Of a DNA stretch of 64,000 nucleotides, positions 25,322 through 34,957 are shown in pieces. A model generated the notes under the pieces. It searched no databases, was not told where the DNA came from, and was given only the letters and a program-made list of their open reading frames with translations. The position numbers and the translations under genes were made by a program. This DNA is from Rhodonellum psychrophilum GCM71 = DSM 17998. Lineage in GTDB: Bacteria; Bacteroidota; Bacteroidia; Cytophagales; Cyclobacteriaceae. Location: positions 1-64,000 of the forward strand of contig NZ_KB906694.1 of NCBI RefSeq assembly GCF_000381545.1, read 5' to 3'. Numbering within the stretch: the first letter of the stretch is position 1; every line of letters begins with the position of its first letter.

Positions 25322-25553
25322 TTCTGCTGGTCTATTTTGCAATCTACTTCACCCACCCTTAAATGTGTCCCTTTTAAAAGAAAGGTCCTATGTAAGGGCT
25401 TTTTAGGACAGAAAGGGTTATTCGGATATCATTTATATAATATTAACCCAATTTTGATCATTTTCCAAAACAGGGGTTTTAGACCTGTTTTTAAATTTCC
25501 TTTCTTGGGAAAAACAAAAACGGAACGCAGTAGTTTGGCTGTTTTTGGAATTT

Positions 25554-25722
25554 TTAACCCGTAATATGCAATTGGTTTCCAAATGGGATTGAAACTGAAA
25601 GAAAATCAAATACTTGAGATATTAATTTATCACACCTAAAAGACGGAGTCATTAATAGTCAAAACGAATTGATTTTCTGTCAATTACAATATTGATTTGG
25701 TATTGCTTAAAACGGGTTTAAT
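25554..25722 (+). repeat. Dispersed MITE-like repeat, copy A
   Basis: It begins TTTAACCCGTAATATGCA and ends TTGCTTAAAACGGGTTTAA, which are imperfect inverted repeats of each other. Inside it has ATGGGATTGAAACTGAAAG, also seen in the two other copies, and TTACAATATTGATTTG, close to TTATAATATTGAATTG in copy B. It is non-coding and fills part of the 600-nt gap between the LacI gene and pxpA. Confidence 0.55.
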
Positions 25723-25942
25723 CCAAAGCCAACAAGATCCAAGCCCTTTTTCAGCCAAAATAAAACGTTCTGTTCTCTTTATTTTCAAATTGTTATCCAT
25801 AAAAAGCCCAAATATTGCGCTTCAGCTGTTATCTTGCTTTTTTAAATTTCATTGTTGCCAGAAAACAATTGGTCATTTCTTCATTATTTCCCAAGTGAAT
25901 TTTAAAGTTGAGAATTGTTATTTTTGATCTAACGCAAAAGCA

Positions 25943-26671
25943 ATGTCACAAAACAAACTGATTCCTGACCTGAACTGTGACCTTGGGGAAGGCATGGGAA
26001 ATGATGCATTGTTGATGCCTTTTCTAGGCAGCTGCAGCATCGCTTGCGGAGGCCACGTCGGAAATGGAGAGAACATGCTGCAAAGCCTTTTGTTGGCAAA
26101 GGAACTTGGTGTAAAAGTAGGTGCACATCCCTCCTTTCCCGACAAAATCAATTTTGGAAGGGTTCTGATCCAGATCGAGGAAGAGGAATTATACCAATCC
26201 TTGCTGGATCAAATCAAAGAATTCAAATTTATTTGTGATGGGCTGAAAATGAAAATGTACCATATCAAAGCCCACGGAGCATTGTATAACCATGCTGCAA
26301 AAGATCCAAAAACCGCTGCCCTTATTGTCCGTTTGATAAAGGACAATTTCCCTGATTCCTATTTATACTGTCCGCCTAAATCCGAGATTTTTGCAAGGGC
26401 CGTAAAAGAGAACCTCAACATCAAAGTGGAATTGTTTGCGGATAGGACTTATCAAGAGGATTTTTCCTTATTGCCCAGATCCTTGCCAAATGCATTGCTG
26501 ACAAATCCGAAAGAGGTATTGAATCAGGTAAAAAACATCGTCAATTTAGGGAAAGTTAGAAGCAACACAGGGAAATTCATCCCCGCTCAAGGAGATACTT
26601 TGTGCATTCATGGAGACAATCCAAATGCCCTTGAAATTTTAAAAAGCATCACCGAAGAATTTGACAGCTAA
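25943..26671 (+). CDS. pxpA: 5-oxoprolinase subunit PxpA (LamB/YcsF family)
   Basis: The PxpABC complex opens 5-oxoproline (pyroglutamate) with ATP to give glutamate. PxpA is 242 residues and begins with the family mark PDLNCDLGEGMGND. It also shows SCSIACGGHVGN, a GAHPSFPD segment and VKAHGALYNH-like YHIKAHGALYNH. The next gene starts 3 nt after the stop. The three genes in order A-B-C are the usual operon and remove a metabolite that forms spontaneously from glutamine. Confidence 0.93.
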   Translation: MSQNKLIPDLNCDLGEGMGNDALLMPFLGSCSIACGGHVGNGENMLQSLLLAKELGVKVGAHPSFPDKINFGRVLIQIEEEELYQSLLDQIKEFKFICDGLKMKMYHIKAHGALYNHAAKDPKTAALIVRLIKDNFPDSYLYCPPKSEIFARAVKENLNIKVELFADRTYQEDFSLLPRSLPNALLTNPKEVLNQVKNIVNLGKVRSNTGKFIPAQGDTLCIHGDNPNALEILKSITEEFDS

Positions 26672-26674
26672 GCT

Positions 26675-27385
26675 ATGGAAAAAACTTTTTTCATTGTTCA
26701 TCCAAAACTTATAGAGATCTCCTGGCCCGCCAAAATTTCCAAGGATATATTGTTCGAGCAACTGGCATGGAAGGATTTTTTGGAGAAGCATTATGGCAAA
26801 AAACTGGAAGAGGCAAGATTGGGTTTCAACACCCTGTCCTTAGCATTTCTAGACAAAACCCACCTATACGAGTGGGATATTGTATTTCACCACCTGCTTT
26901 CCATCAAGGCTGATGATAATACTTACCAAGGCAGTTGTTGGATTGTACCGGTTTGTTATGAAAAACCATTTGCAAAGGATCTGTCATTTGTGGCCGAAAA
27001 CCATAATATGACGGAAAACCAAGTCATTCAATTGCATTCTGAAAGACCCTATTTGCTGCATTTTTATGGTTTTTTGCCAGGATTTATGTATCTGGGCGGA
27101 CTTAATGAAGGGCTTTACACGCCTAGAAAATCCAGTCCTGACAGGATGATCAAGGCAGGATCCGTCGCCATCGGAGGCGAGCAAACCGGGATTTATCCCT
27201 GCGAAAGCCCCGGTGGCTGGCAAGTTATCGGAAGAAGCCCCTTGTCTTTTTTTGATATTGGACAGAAAATCCCCACCAAACCCCAGATCGGAGATGAGGT
27301 GAAATTTGAGCCCATTTCGGTCGAAAAATTTAAATTTTTGCAAGAGCAAGTTCCAAATCCACATTACGAATGGCAGCATGATTAA
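26675..27385 (+). CDS. pxpB: 5-oxoprolinase subunit PxpB (KipI / allophanate hydrolase subunit 1 family)
   Basis: A 236-residue protein, the usual length. It shows HYGFLPGFMYLGGL-like FYGFLPGFMYLGGLN, the loop TPRKSSPDR, and the strongly conserved GSVAIGGEQTGIYPCESPGG, followed by WQVIGRSPLSFFD. PxpB together with PxpC forms the ATP-dependent part of 5-oxoprolinase in the cytoplasm. It is 3 nt behind pxpA and overlaps pxpC by 8 nt. Confidence 0.93.
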   Translation: MEKTFFIVHPKLIEISWPAKISKDILFEQLAWKDFLEKHYGKKLEEARLGFNTLSLAFLDKTHLYEWDIVFHHLLSIKADDNTYQGSCWIVPVCYEKPFAKDLSFVAENHNMTENQVIQLHSERPYLLHFYGFLPGFMYLGGLNEGLYTPRKSSPDRMIKAGSVAIGGEQTGIYPCESPGGWQVIGRSPLSFFDIGQKIPTKPQIGDEVKFEPISVEKFKFLQEQVPNPHYEWQHD

Positions 27386-28241
27386 GGAACCCGGACAAAT
27401 AACTTTTTTCCAACCAGGGATTTTGACTACCGTCCAAGATCAGGGACGGAAGAAGATGTCCCATTTTGGCATCCCTTACGCCGGTGCCATGGATCAATTT
27501 TCCTATTTCAAAGCCAATCAAATCCTTTCGAATCAAGAAGGATCCGCTTGTTTGGAAATGACGCTGATGGGTCCGGAAATGGGATTTGAATCGGAAACTC
27601 AAATCGTATTCACAGGTGCTACTGCGGTGATTACACAAAATGGCGTGGAAGTGCCCATGGGTAAAATCCTTCAAATCAAGGCTGGAGACCGAGTCAAAGT
27701 GATCAGATTTGAAAAAGGCCAATGGCTCTATATGGGGATCAAAGGGGGGATTGAATCAGAATTGATCGGTGGTAGCAGAAGCTTTTATGATGGAATTACC
27801 AGAAAGTCTAAAATTTCCAAAGGAGACAAACTTTTTTACCTCAGTGATCCAAAACCCTTTGTTCCCGTTAATTCCTATGCCAAAATCAAAGCCGATTGGT
27901 TTGGGACCGACACGATACAGGTTTTCAAGGGACCGGAATGGAGATTCTTGACCAAGAGTCAGCAGGAGATTCTGACCCAAAAGCCCTTTACCTTGTCCAA
28001 ATTGCAAAACAGGATGGGTATTCACCTCAATGAAGCGGTCATCAACACACTTTCAGAAATTCTTACCGCTCCTGTTTACCCCGGAACAGTCCAACTCACT
28101 CCTTCTGGAAAACCCATTGTCTTGATGCGGGATGCCCAGGTGACGGGAGGCTATCCGCGGATTCTTCATGTCTGCGACAGTTCGCTCAATGTTTTGTCCC
28201 AAAAAAGACCCGGAGAAAAAATCGTATTTTCCCTAATATAA
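27378..28241 (+). CDS. pxpC: 5-oxoprolinase subunit PxpC (KipA / biotin-dependent carboxyltransferase family)
   Basis: A 287-residue protein with the family opening FFQPGILTTVQDQGR, then HFGIPYAGAMD, and the C-terminal VTGGYPRILHVCDSS motif. The start at 27378 (MIKEPGQ) gives the usual N-terminus; the frame itself is open back to 27306 inside pxpB. It overlaps the pxpB stop by 8 nt. It works with PxpB and PxpA to cleave 5-oxoproline. No transporter gene follows, though one often does in other genomes. Confidence 0.92.
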   Translation: MIKEPGQITFFQPGILTTVQDQGRKKMSHFGIPYAGAMDQFSYFKANQILSNQEGSACLEMTLMGPEMGFESETQIVFTGATAVITQNGVEVPMGKILQIKAGDRVKVIRFEKGQWLYMGIKGGIESELIGGSRSFYDGITRKSKISKGDKLFYLSDPKPFVPVNSYAKIKADWFGTDTIQVFKGPEWRFLTKSQQEILTQKPFTLSKLQNRMGIHLNEAVINTLSEILTAPVYPGTVQLTPSGKPIVLMRDAQVTGGYPRILHVCDSSLNVLSQKRPGEKIVFSLI

Positions 28242-28251
28242 AAAAAACCAA

Positions 28252-28398
28252 GTGTGTTTGGGCTCCTTTACACTCCCCTACCTGAATGAAAATCCAATTT
28301 TTCATGCGCCGAATTTCGATGAATTGCACCGCGAGGGAACCCTGTCCATTGCAAAAAATCCTTTTGCCATGGTAAGGGCAAAAGAAAGCCTAAAGTGA
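28252..28398 (+). pseudogene. Possible gene remnant behind pxpC
   Basis: A 48-codon frame without ATG reads LGSFTLPYLNENPIFHAPNF, then DELHREGTL and FAMVRAKESLK before TGA. The composition looks protein-like, but I recognise no family and there is no room for a full gene. It may be the tail of a lost gene or chance. Confidence 0.25.
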
Positions 28399-28514
28399 AG
28401 CCCTCAAGCACATTCAAATGAGAGCAGAAATCTGAGCAAATATCTTGGTGTATGTTTTAAAACACCAGCCTCAATCTCTATATTAAGGTTTTCAATTTCA
28501 ATAAACCTAAAAAC

Positions 28515-30026
28515 ATGAACACATCTTTAGAGCAGCAGATACAGAATCAAGGAATGCCCATCAATGAAGTCAAAGCACAAATCAAAAATTTTGAGGAAGG
28601 TTTTCCATTTTTACCCATTGTCTCGGCCGCGACGATTGGAAATGGCATCAAATCCTTGACAGATTCTGAAATTAAGCATTTCCAAGATCGCTATCCGACC
28701 AAAGCTGCTGGAAAAGCGATTGTGAAATTTGTACCTGCAAGTGGTGCAGCATCAAGAATGTTTAAGGACCTGTTTTCATTTCTGGAAGGCGATGGAGATC
28801 TTTCCAAAAGCCCTTTCACGCAGAAGTTCATTGACAACATCCAAAAATTTGCCTTTTTCAGAGACTTGGACCTGAGCCTCCAAAAATCAGATTCAAGCAT
28901 CAAAAAGGCTTTGTCCCTAAAGGATTACAAACAGATCGTCGCGCACTTGCTCAATGACGAAGGTTTGGGATATGGAAACCTTCCCAAAGGACTCCTGAAA
29001 TTCCATCATTATCCAGATCATGATCGCAGCCCAACTTATGAGCATTTTGTGGAAGGTGTCCTGTATGGTCTGGGAAAAGACAATACGGTCCGTTTACATT
29101 TTACCGTTTCTCCAGAACACGAAGAAAAATTCAAGGCTGAAGTGGCCGAAATCCAACCCAAACTGGAAAAGGAATACGGAGTGAAATTCGAAGTCAAATA
29201 CTCCCAGCAAAAAAAATCAACAGATACCATCGCCGTCAACATGGACAATAGCCCATTTTTGGAAGAAGATGGAAGCATACTTTTTCGACCCGCAGGTCAT
29301 GGAGCCTTACTTGAAAACCTCAACGAAATAGATGGGGACTTGATTTTCATCAAAAACATTGACAATGTCGTGCCTGATCGCTTGAAAGGTACTACCAAAG
29401 ATTATAAAATTGCCATTGGCGGACTATTGATGGAAATCCAGGGGGAGGTTTTTGAAGCCTTGACAAAACTGGAAGACGCCATAGACCAAGAATCAGTGTC
29501 TTTTGCGGAAAATGTATTTGGCGATATGATGGGTGGGAAAATCCCTTCACATTATTCTGCCATGCCAGTCGAAGAAAAAGGACGATATCTCCAGAACAAA
29601 CTTGACAGGCCGATTAGGGTATGTGGCATGGTGAAAAATACAGGTGAACCCGGTGGTGGTCCTTTTTGGATCCAAGAGGATGACGGCTCTCTCTCCCTTC
29701 AAATCGCCGAAACTGCGCAAATCAATACAGACGAACCCAATCAAAAAGAAATTTTTCAATCCTCAACACATTTCAATCCAGTGGATTTGGTGTGTGCAAC
29801 AAAAGATTACCGGGGAAATAAATTTGATTTGCTCAAGTTTAGGGACATGAGGACAGGTTTCATCACTGAAAAGTCAAAAAGTGGCCGAGATCTTAAAGCA
29901 CAGGAGCTCCCTGGACTTTGGAACGGGGCAATGGCTGGCTGGAATACGGTTTTTGTGGAAGTACCCTTGATCACCTTCAATCCAGTGAAAACGGTGAATG
30001 ATCTCTTAAGAGACGAGCATCAGTAA
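28515..30026 (+). CDS. DUF4301 family protein
   Basis: A 503-residue soluble protein of a family I know as DUF4301, common in Bacteroidota. Marks are KFVPASGAASRMFKDLF near residue 75-90, FRPAGHGALLENLNEIDGD in the middle and the C-terminal MAGWNTVFVEVPLITFNPVKTV. The phosphate-loop-like SGAASRMF and the PAGHGAL segment suggest a nucleotide-sugar or sugar-phosphate transferase relationship, but the activity is not known to me. It is a single gene closed by a strong terminator. Confidence 0.85.
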   Translation: MNTSLEQQIQNQGMPINEVKAQIKNFEEGFPFLPIVSAATIGNGIKSLTDSEIKHFQDRYPTKAAGKAIVKFVPASGAASRMFKDLFSFLEGDGDLSKSPFTQKFIDNIQKFAFFRDLDLSLQKSDSSIKKALSLKDYKQIVAHLLNDEGLGYGNLPKGLLKFHHYPDHDRSPTYEHFVEGVLYGLGKDNTVRLHFTVSPEHEEKFKAEVAEIQPKLEKEYGVKFEVKYSQQKKSTDTIAVNMDNSPFLEEDGSILFRPAGHGALLENLNEIDGDLIFIKNIDNVVPDRLKGTTKDYKIAIGGLLMEIQGEVFEALTKLEDAIDQESVSFAENVFGDMMGGKIPSHYSAMPVEEKGRYLQNKLDRPIRVCGMVKNTGEPGGGPFWIQEDDGSLSLQIAETAQINTDEPNQKEIFQSSTHFNPVDLVCATKDYRGNKFDLLKFRDMRTGFITEKSKSGRDLKAQELPGLWNGAMAGWNTVFVEVPLITFNPVKTVNDLLRDEHQ

Positions 30027-30028
30027 AA

Positions 30029-30066
30029 AAAAGGGGACAACTGAATCAGTTGTCCCCTTTTTTAAA
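30029..30066. terminator. Bidirectional rho-independent terminator
   Basis: A 16-bp stem (30029-30044 with 30046-30061), with AAAAGGGGACAACTGA on the left arm, is flanked by A and T runs on both sides. It serves both the DUF4301 gene and the convergent barrel gene ending at 30081. Confidence 0.85.
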
Positions 30067-30080
30067 AAATGTTGTGTTGA

Positions 30081-30671
30081 TTATTTGTGTCCCAAAAGGT
30101 AAAACACTCCCAATTGGAAACCTCTGTTTTTAGAAGTTGTGTTGGTGTTTTCATTGATGTTGCTCAAACCAAGATTGTATCTTGCATCAACACCAAAACC
30201 TGATGGCGTATGTACATAACTACCACCAAAACCCAAACCAAAATCGATTGACTTGTAATCGTCTTTGAAGTCTAAAGAATTGTTGTTGGTCTTGTATTTT
30301 GCACCCAACAAGAATCCAACTTGAGGACCAGCTTGCAATCTGAATCCGTTGTCAAACATGTATTGCAAAAGAACTGGAACATTGATATAATCCAAGTTAA
30401 TTTTTGTTTCTACACCACCGTTCGTGAATTTAGCACCCTGACCTGAGTACATGATTTCTGGCTGCAATGCAAATTGGTTAGTCAAGTGAATATGACCCAA
30501 AAGGCCAAGATGAAGACCTGCTTTGTAATCATAACTAGGACCATTGCCCAAATCCAAATTGGAAAGATTCAAGCCACCCTTGATACCGATATTGGCATGG
30601 GGAGTATTTTGTGCACTTACAGTTTCAGTCATCAAAACCAATGACATCAATACGATTAAATAAAATTTCAT
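30081..30671 (-). CDS. Small outer-membrane beta-barrel (porin family)
   Basis: A 196-residue protein with a signal peptide (FYLIVLMSLVLMTETVSAQ). The rest is alternating beta strands typical of the OMP beta-barrel family of Bacteroidota: NIGIKGGLNLSNLD, the strand LQPEIMYSGQGAKF, then the INVPVLLQYMF motif and GPQVGFLLGAKYK. It ends with GFQLGVFYLLGHK. It is in the outer membrane; function unknown. The 328 nt upstream (30672-30999) are AT-rich and show nothing definite beyond a likely promoter area. Confidence 0.85.
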   Translation of the reverse strand: MKFYLIVLMSLVLMTETVSAQNTPHANIGIKGGLNLSNLDLGNGPSYDYKAGLHLGLLGHIHLTNQFALQPEIMYSGQGAKFTNGGVETKINLDYINVPVLLQYMFDNGFRLQAGPQVGFLLGAKYKTNNNSLDFKDDYKSIDFGLGFGGSYVHTPSGFGVDARYNLGLSNINENTNTTSKNRGFQLGVFYLLGHK

Positions 30672-30999
30672 AATAAATATTAAGTTAGATAATTTGTTTT
30701 TGCCGTTAACAATTCGACACTTTTAAGAGCGTGCAAAGGTCTAGATTCTGTCCCCTAAAAACTTTACATAAAAAAAATTAATAGTTACATAATTCACATA
30801 TTTTAACATTTGGGAAGATTTTTACTTTTCCTCAAAACTTGTTGAAAAGCCTATTGTACCGAATTTACTGACCCCTAGATAAAAACCAATTTGAGGTAAT
30901 TTCATTCTTATTAAAGGATAAATACATGGATCTACCTATATTTTATACTATATTTAAAAGTATTCTTTCGCTTTGCCACCCTCCTAAAACGATTTTGTC

Positions 31000-32340
31000 A
31001 TGAAATCCAAGTCCATTTTATCCAACAAAAAGACCTCGATACCTTCCCCATCCAATTCAGACAAAAATAGTCCGCCTATCGGAAAATCCTTCAATGACAA
31101 ACGCAGTGAATCCAATGTGTTTTCAGGGATTGGTCAAATGGCAAACATGGGAGCCCAATCGCTCCAAATGAAAGGATTTGGGGATTTGCTCAATCCTAAC
31201 ACATCCGTCCAAAAAGCGAGTGTCCTGGAGGAAGAAGAACCCTTGCAGGGAAAGTTCGAGAATGCACAAAGGATGGATCTGGAGGAAGAAGAACCCTTGC
31301 AGGAAAAGTTCGAGAATGCACAAAGGATGGATCTGGAGGAAGAAGAACCATTGCAGGGAAAGTTTGAAACCGCACAAAGAATGGAGCTGGAGGAAGAGGA
31401 ACATCAAATGAAATCCATCTCAATACAGAAAAAAGAGAACGAAACTGGTCTCCCCGACAATTTAAAAAATGGGGTTGAAAATCTTTCCGGTCACTCCCTT
31501 GATGATGTGAAAGTGCATTATAACTCCTCTGAACCAGCTGAATTGAAAGCCCATGCCTATGCAAAAGGCACAGATATCCATTTGGCTCCCGGTCAGGAAA
31601 AGCATTTGCCGCATGAAGCTTGGCATGTCGTACAACAGAAACAAGGTAGGGTGAAGCCCACTCTTCAACTGAAAGAAGGAATCAACATAAACGACGATGC
31701 AGGATTGGAGAAAGAAGCGGATGTCATGGGTGCAAAGTCCATTCAGCTGAAATCCGAGAATCCAAATTCGATGGCGACAGCAAAAGGAGAAGGGATAAAG
31801 AACATCGTGTTTCAGCGGGTAAAGGTTGGTGGGGATGGTGCTGGAATCATTTTTATTGCAGCGAGATACTTTAATGGGGCATTTAAAGAAGCTGTTGTTG
31901 TTCTCGAGCAATTAAAGGAATCTGGAATTGATTTCGATTCTGTGGATAAAATCGTAGAGAAGGTCCACGAAGATCCAACCGTCGCCAATTTGATGGGAGC
32001 TGCCAATGTAAAGAAGGAACTTGCGAGTGCAAAGTCAAAAGAAAGAGAGGCCTCCAACATACTTAAAAATTATGGTAATGGTGTCTTTATTACGGAATTT
32101 GACATTGAAAATGGCACTTGGCAGGCGATACCGGGCAGGGAGAAGGACGACTTCGAATTGTTGGTGAAAATCCCAAGCTATGATATCACCTTCAGTTTCC
32201 ACGTTCATCCCCCAAAATTCCAAGGCCAAAGACCAATCGCCGGTGAAGTTATGAGAGACGGCAAGATGACAGGCACTCAAACCCCTGATAATATCATTGA
32301 TATGATTGGGGATAAGAAACAGACACCGAAATCCTGGTGA
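31000..32340 (+). CDS. DUF4157 (eCIS core domain) protein, probable injection-system cargo
   Basis: A 446-residue protein. Residues about 77-135 hold four copies of an acidic 18-residue repeat (LEEEEPLQGKFENAQRMD). Residues about 150-245 are the DUF4157 or eCIS-core domain: LSGHSLDDVKVHYNS, the HEAWH zinc-protease-like motif at 205-209 in LPHEAWHVVQQKQGRV, and LEKEADVMG. The last ~180 residues are an unassigned domain with GDGAGIIFIAARYF and FHVHPPKFQGQ. DUF4157 marks proteins loaded into or processed by contractile injection systems, and this gene stands beside such a locus. I infer that the C-terminal domain is the toxic part. Its own terminator follows. Confidence 0.82.
   Translation: MKSKSILSNKKTSIPSPSNSDKNSPPIGKSFNDKRSESNVFSGIGQMANMGAQSLQMKGFGDLLNPNTSVQKASVLEEEEPLQGKFENAQRMDLEEEEPLQEKFENAQRMDLEEEEPLQGKFETAQRMELEEEEHQMKSISIQKKENETGLPDNLKNGVENLSGHSLDDVKVHYNSSEPAELKAHAYAKGTDIHLAPGQEKHLPHEAWHVVQQKQGRVKPTLQLKEGININDDAGLEKEADVMGAKSIQLKSENPNSMATAKGEGIKNIVFQRVKVGGDGAGIIFIAARYFNGAFKEAVVVLEQLKESGIDFDSVDKIVEKVHEDPTVANLMGAANVKKELASAKSKEREASNILKNYGNGVFITEFDIENGTWQAIPGREKDDFELLVKIPSYDITFSFHVHPPKFQGQRPIAGEVMRDGKMTGTQTPDNIIDMIGDKKQTPKSW
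31225..31410 (+). repeat. 54-bp in-frame tandem repeat
   Basis: Three full units start at 31225, 31279 and 31333 and a partial fourth at 31387, each 54 bp (18 codons). The units differ by a few bases, for example GGG/GAA and Asn/Thr codons. They encode the acidic repeat in the DUF4157 protein. Confidence 0.9.
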
Positions 32341-32370
32341 TTGCATGATCCATTTTAAAGTAAGAAAAAG

Positions 32371-32409
32371 GCCCTTGGCAGGACAAATCCCCCAAGGGCT
32401 TTTTTTTTC
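32371..32409 (+). terminator. Rho-independent terminator of the DUF4157 gene
   Basis: GCCCTTGG (32371-32378) pairs with CCAAGGGC (32392-32399) and is followed by ten T residues. Confidence 0.85.
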
Positions 32410-32450
32410 GACAAGGATCGTTCTCAATTTCTACACTAGCCATTTTTTCT

Positions 32451-34952
32451 TCAAGGCAAATCCCTGACCTCATATTCTTTACTCATTTTGATTTTTTGAT
32501 AGACCATCCCAAAAATAAAACCAAAGATAATGATCAAGAACAAAACCAAAATAGGAACTTCATCGCTTCCTGCCCCAAAATATGGGAAATCGATTTTGAA
32601 ATACAGATAGGCCAAAAACATCAGCAAAGTCAATATAAAGGTGATGAAGTTGAGGATTTGGAGACGTCCCTTCCATGACCAATCCGATCCATTTTTCATT
32701 ATTTTCCAAAAAGTAAATCCAATGAGCAAAATAAAGAGGGAGAACAATACCAAAGTCGCAATCCCATGAAATTCCGCATAAGCATTCCAACGGGTATAGA
32801 TGCACAAGCATTGGGTTTCGGATTCCAAATACTTATACTTTCCTCGGTCTATTTCGATATCCCTATATTTCCCTTGGTTCACTCCAGATGTATTTCCAAA
32901 AGTAGAATCCCTATCATCACTTTCGAACAAATCCGATAATTTAACTATAAATGGCTTGAAATATTCTTTATTGTTGCGATCAAAAATATTTGAAGTATGC
33001 AAATCAAGCATGGGCTGGATGGATTTTCGTTGATCATCGGTAAGAAGAGTAGAATCTCTTTTGTACTGATCATACCGGCCCGATAAAATCTTGAACGCAT
33101 CTATCAGACAATATTTTTCACTATCCTTGATAGAATCCCAATCCTCCCTGTAAGGATCTCCCAAATAAATATCATTTGGTGCTGCCCACATCAAATCACT
33201 TAAATAAACCAACAAATAATCGAAAAATGATGCTCTCTTTTTCTTTTCACTTTCAGTCACTTTCCTTTCTGAAATCTTCACGGAATCCACGTCAATAAGC
33301 GCAGCACCCAAAGCATCCCAAAGATCGAAATAACCGTCATCGCAACCCAAATCCCAAATAGCGACTCCACCTAGGGATTGCTCGAGGGCATAGTTGTACT
33401 TTTGGTAAAGGCTGTTTCCGTCCTCAAACCAAATTTTTCGCATTTGGCCATCTTCGTAATAATTATAATAAGGGGAAACCTGTTCGGGATCAAACCCATA
33501 CACTGACCCCTCAAAAAAATCTCCAGACTTCTGAAAATTCTTTTGAATATCCATAAACTTATGGTATTTCCCCTTCCCGATCGCTGGACTGTCACCAAAA
33601 AAATCCGGTACCCGCCAGCTGATCCCCAAATAGGTCAGGGTCAAAACCAGTTTAGATGGAATCACTTTTCCATTGGTATAAAAATCCAAGGTGGAAGAGA
33701 TGGAACCAGTAGACTGTCCCTCCGGAGAAAACAAAGGGCTCGGAGCCCTCGGGAAGAGACTGTGCGAGACCGTCAATTCATTGGTCTGAACCATAAAGAA
33801 ATCAACGTATTTGTTCAGCTGATCGAAATCATAGGCATTGGCCCTATTCCTATCCATTGGCTCGCCAATCGCCGGAAGCGTCACTGTAACCAAAAAAGGC
33901 TCTTCCTCCTTGGTGAAGGAACTCTTCAAATTGGCAATAAAAGCAGAAAACCGATCCTTTTCACCCGGTGACAAGTCTTCGAAATAAACATTGATGCCCA
34001 TGATGGGAATTGATTTTTGCAATTCCTTTATCCGATTGATCAGCACATCCTGAGCGGATTGACTTCGGAGGAAAGTTTGGATTTCGACCTTGGATTTGCT
34101 GTAAACAGACAAAGAGAAAGCTACATTGCCTCCCGCAGCCCGCTTGAAAAAACTCCCCTTTCTTAAAATTTCAAGATCTTCAGGTTTTTGGTTTTCCCCA
34201 TTTGGACCCAATGCATACCCATGATAAATAATATCGGTTAGATAATTATAATTAAAGTTTTCATAAGCATCCTTTACCCATGAATTGAACCAGCCAAAAA
34301 CCCTTGTTTTTGCGGTCAAACATTTTTGGTAGGTGACGAAAGTACTGTCGTTGATTTGGTACTCCTGGGGAAAAGAACTCCCTATCCCACACTTGAATTC
34401 GATATTTTTTATTTCTTTTAGTTTTTTTAGAATTTCATTCCGCTGTTCAATGCTTTCTTTTTTGGATTCGTCCGCCAAGCTTTGCAAAACCAGACCAATC
34501 TGATTTTGAATGGAATCGATCACTTGCCTAGGTGCTTTTGATTTCAAATCACTCAATATCCCTTTGATATTTTCCTGAATGTCCTGGTTCTCTTTCTTGG
34601 TGAGCTCATAATTTGTGGTGAGATCCAATAGTTCTTTCGTGATGTTGTTGACTGTAGTCGAGTCCACGCGCAAGTCTCCGTAATTGGCAATCTGACGAAT
34701 CAATTTCAGTATTCTTTCCTTCTTATTCTCCCTCAATCTGAAGGGTTGAACCAATTGATTCAAAAACCCTTCTCTCGTCTTTGTTGATTTTTCAATAGAA
34801 TCCCCAACCACGACGATACGCGTGGGACCAACCTGACCAAATGCCACGTACGGGGAAAACCAAAAAAACCCCAAAAGGACGATTTGGATGATCAAAGGCT
34901 TACTTTTTCCTATTTTTTTCACGTTCCGTAATAATGATTTTTGGATCTCCAT
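32451..34952 (-). CDS. GH18-like membrane-anchored protein at the end of the eCIS operon
   Basis: An 833-residue protein. It has an N-terminal signal or anchor (IIQIVLLGFFWFSPYVAFG), then a coiled, charged region to about 200. A domain like glycoside hydrolase 18 follows (VFGWFNSWVKDAYENFNYNY, INVYFEDL, LVLTLTYLGISWRV, GGVAIWDLGCDDG). The canonical DxxDxDxE is reduced to GINVYFED, so the catalytic Glu is kept but its aspartates are not. Three transmembrane helices lie in the last 120 residues (LVLFSLFILLIGFTFW, FITFILTLLMFLAYLYF, LVLFLIIIFGFIFG). The start at 34952, 5 nt after the tape-measure stop, is preferred because it gives the signal peptide. It may bind or cut a glycan for release or anchoring of the particle; that is inference. 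Confidence 0.75.
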   Translation of the reverse strand: MEIQKSLLRNVKKIGKSKPLIIQIVLLGFFWFSPYVAFGQVGPTRIVVVGDSIEKSTKTREGFLNQLVQPFRLRENKKERILKLIRQIANYGDLRVDSTTVNNITKELLDLTTNYELTKKENQDIQENIKGILSDLKSKAPRQVIDSIQNQIGLVLQSLADESKKESIEQRNEILKKLKEIKNIEFKCGIGSSFPQEYQINDSTFVTYQKCLTAKTRVFGWFNSWVKDAYENFNYNYLTDIIYHGYALGPNGENQKPEDLEILRKGSFFKRAAGGNVAFSLSVYSKSKVEIQTFLRSQSAQDVLINRIKELQKSIPIMGINVYFEDLSPGEKDRFSAFIANLKSSFTKEEEPFLVTVTLPAIGEPMDRNRANAYDFDQLNKYVDFFMVQTNELTVSHSLFPRAPSPLFSPEGQSTGSISSTLDFYTNGKVIPSKLVLTLTYLGISWRVPDFFGDSPAIGKGKYHKFMDIQKNFQKSGDFFEGSVYGFDPEQVSPYYNYYEDGQMRKIWFEDGNSLYQKYNYALEQSLGGVAIWDLGCDDGYFDLWDALGAALIDVDSVKISERKVTESEKKKRASFFDYLLVYLSDLMWAAPNDIYLGDPYREDWDSIKDSEKYCLIDAFKILSGRYDQYKRDSTLLTDDQRKSIQPMLDLHTSNIFDRNNKEYFKPFIVKLSDLFESDDRDSTFGNTSGVNQGKYRDIEIDRGKYKYLESETQCLCIYTRWNAYAEFHGIATLVLFSLFILLIGFTFWKIMKNGSDWSWKGRLQILNFITFILTLLMFLAYLYFKIDFPYFGAGSDEVPILVLFLIIIFGFIFGMVYQKIKMSKEYEVRDLP

Positions 34953-34957
34953 ATTGT

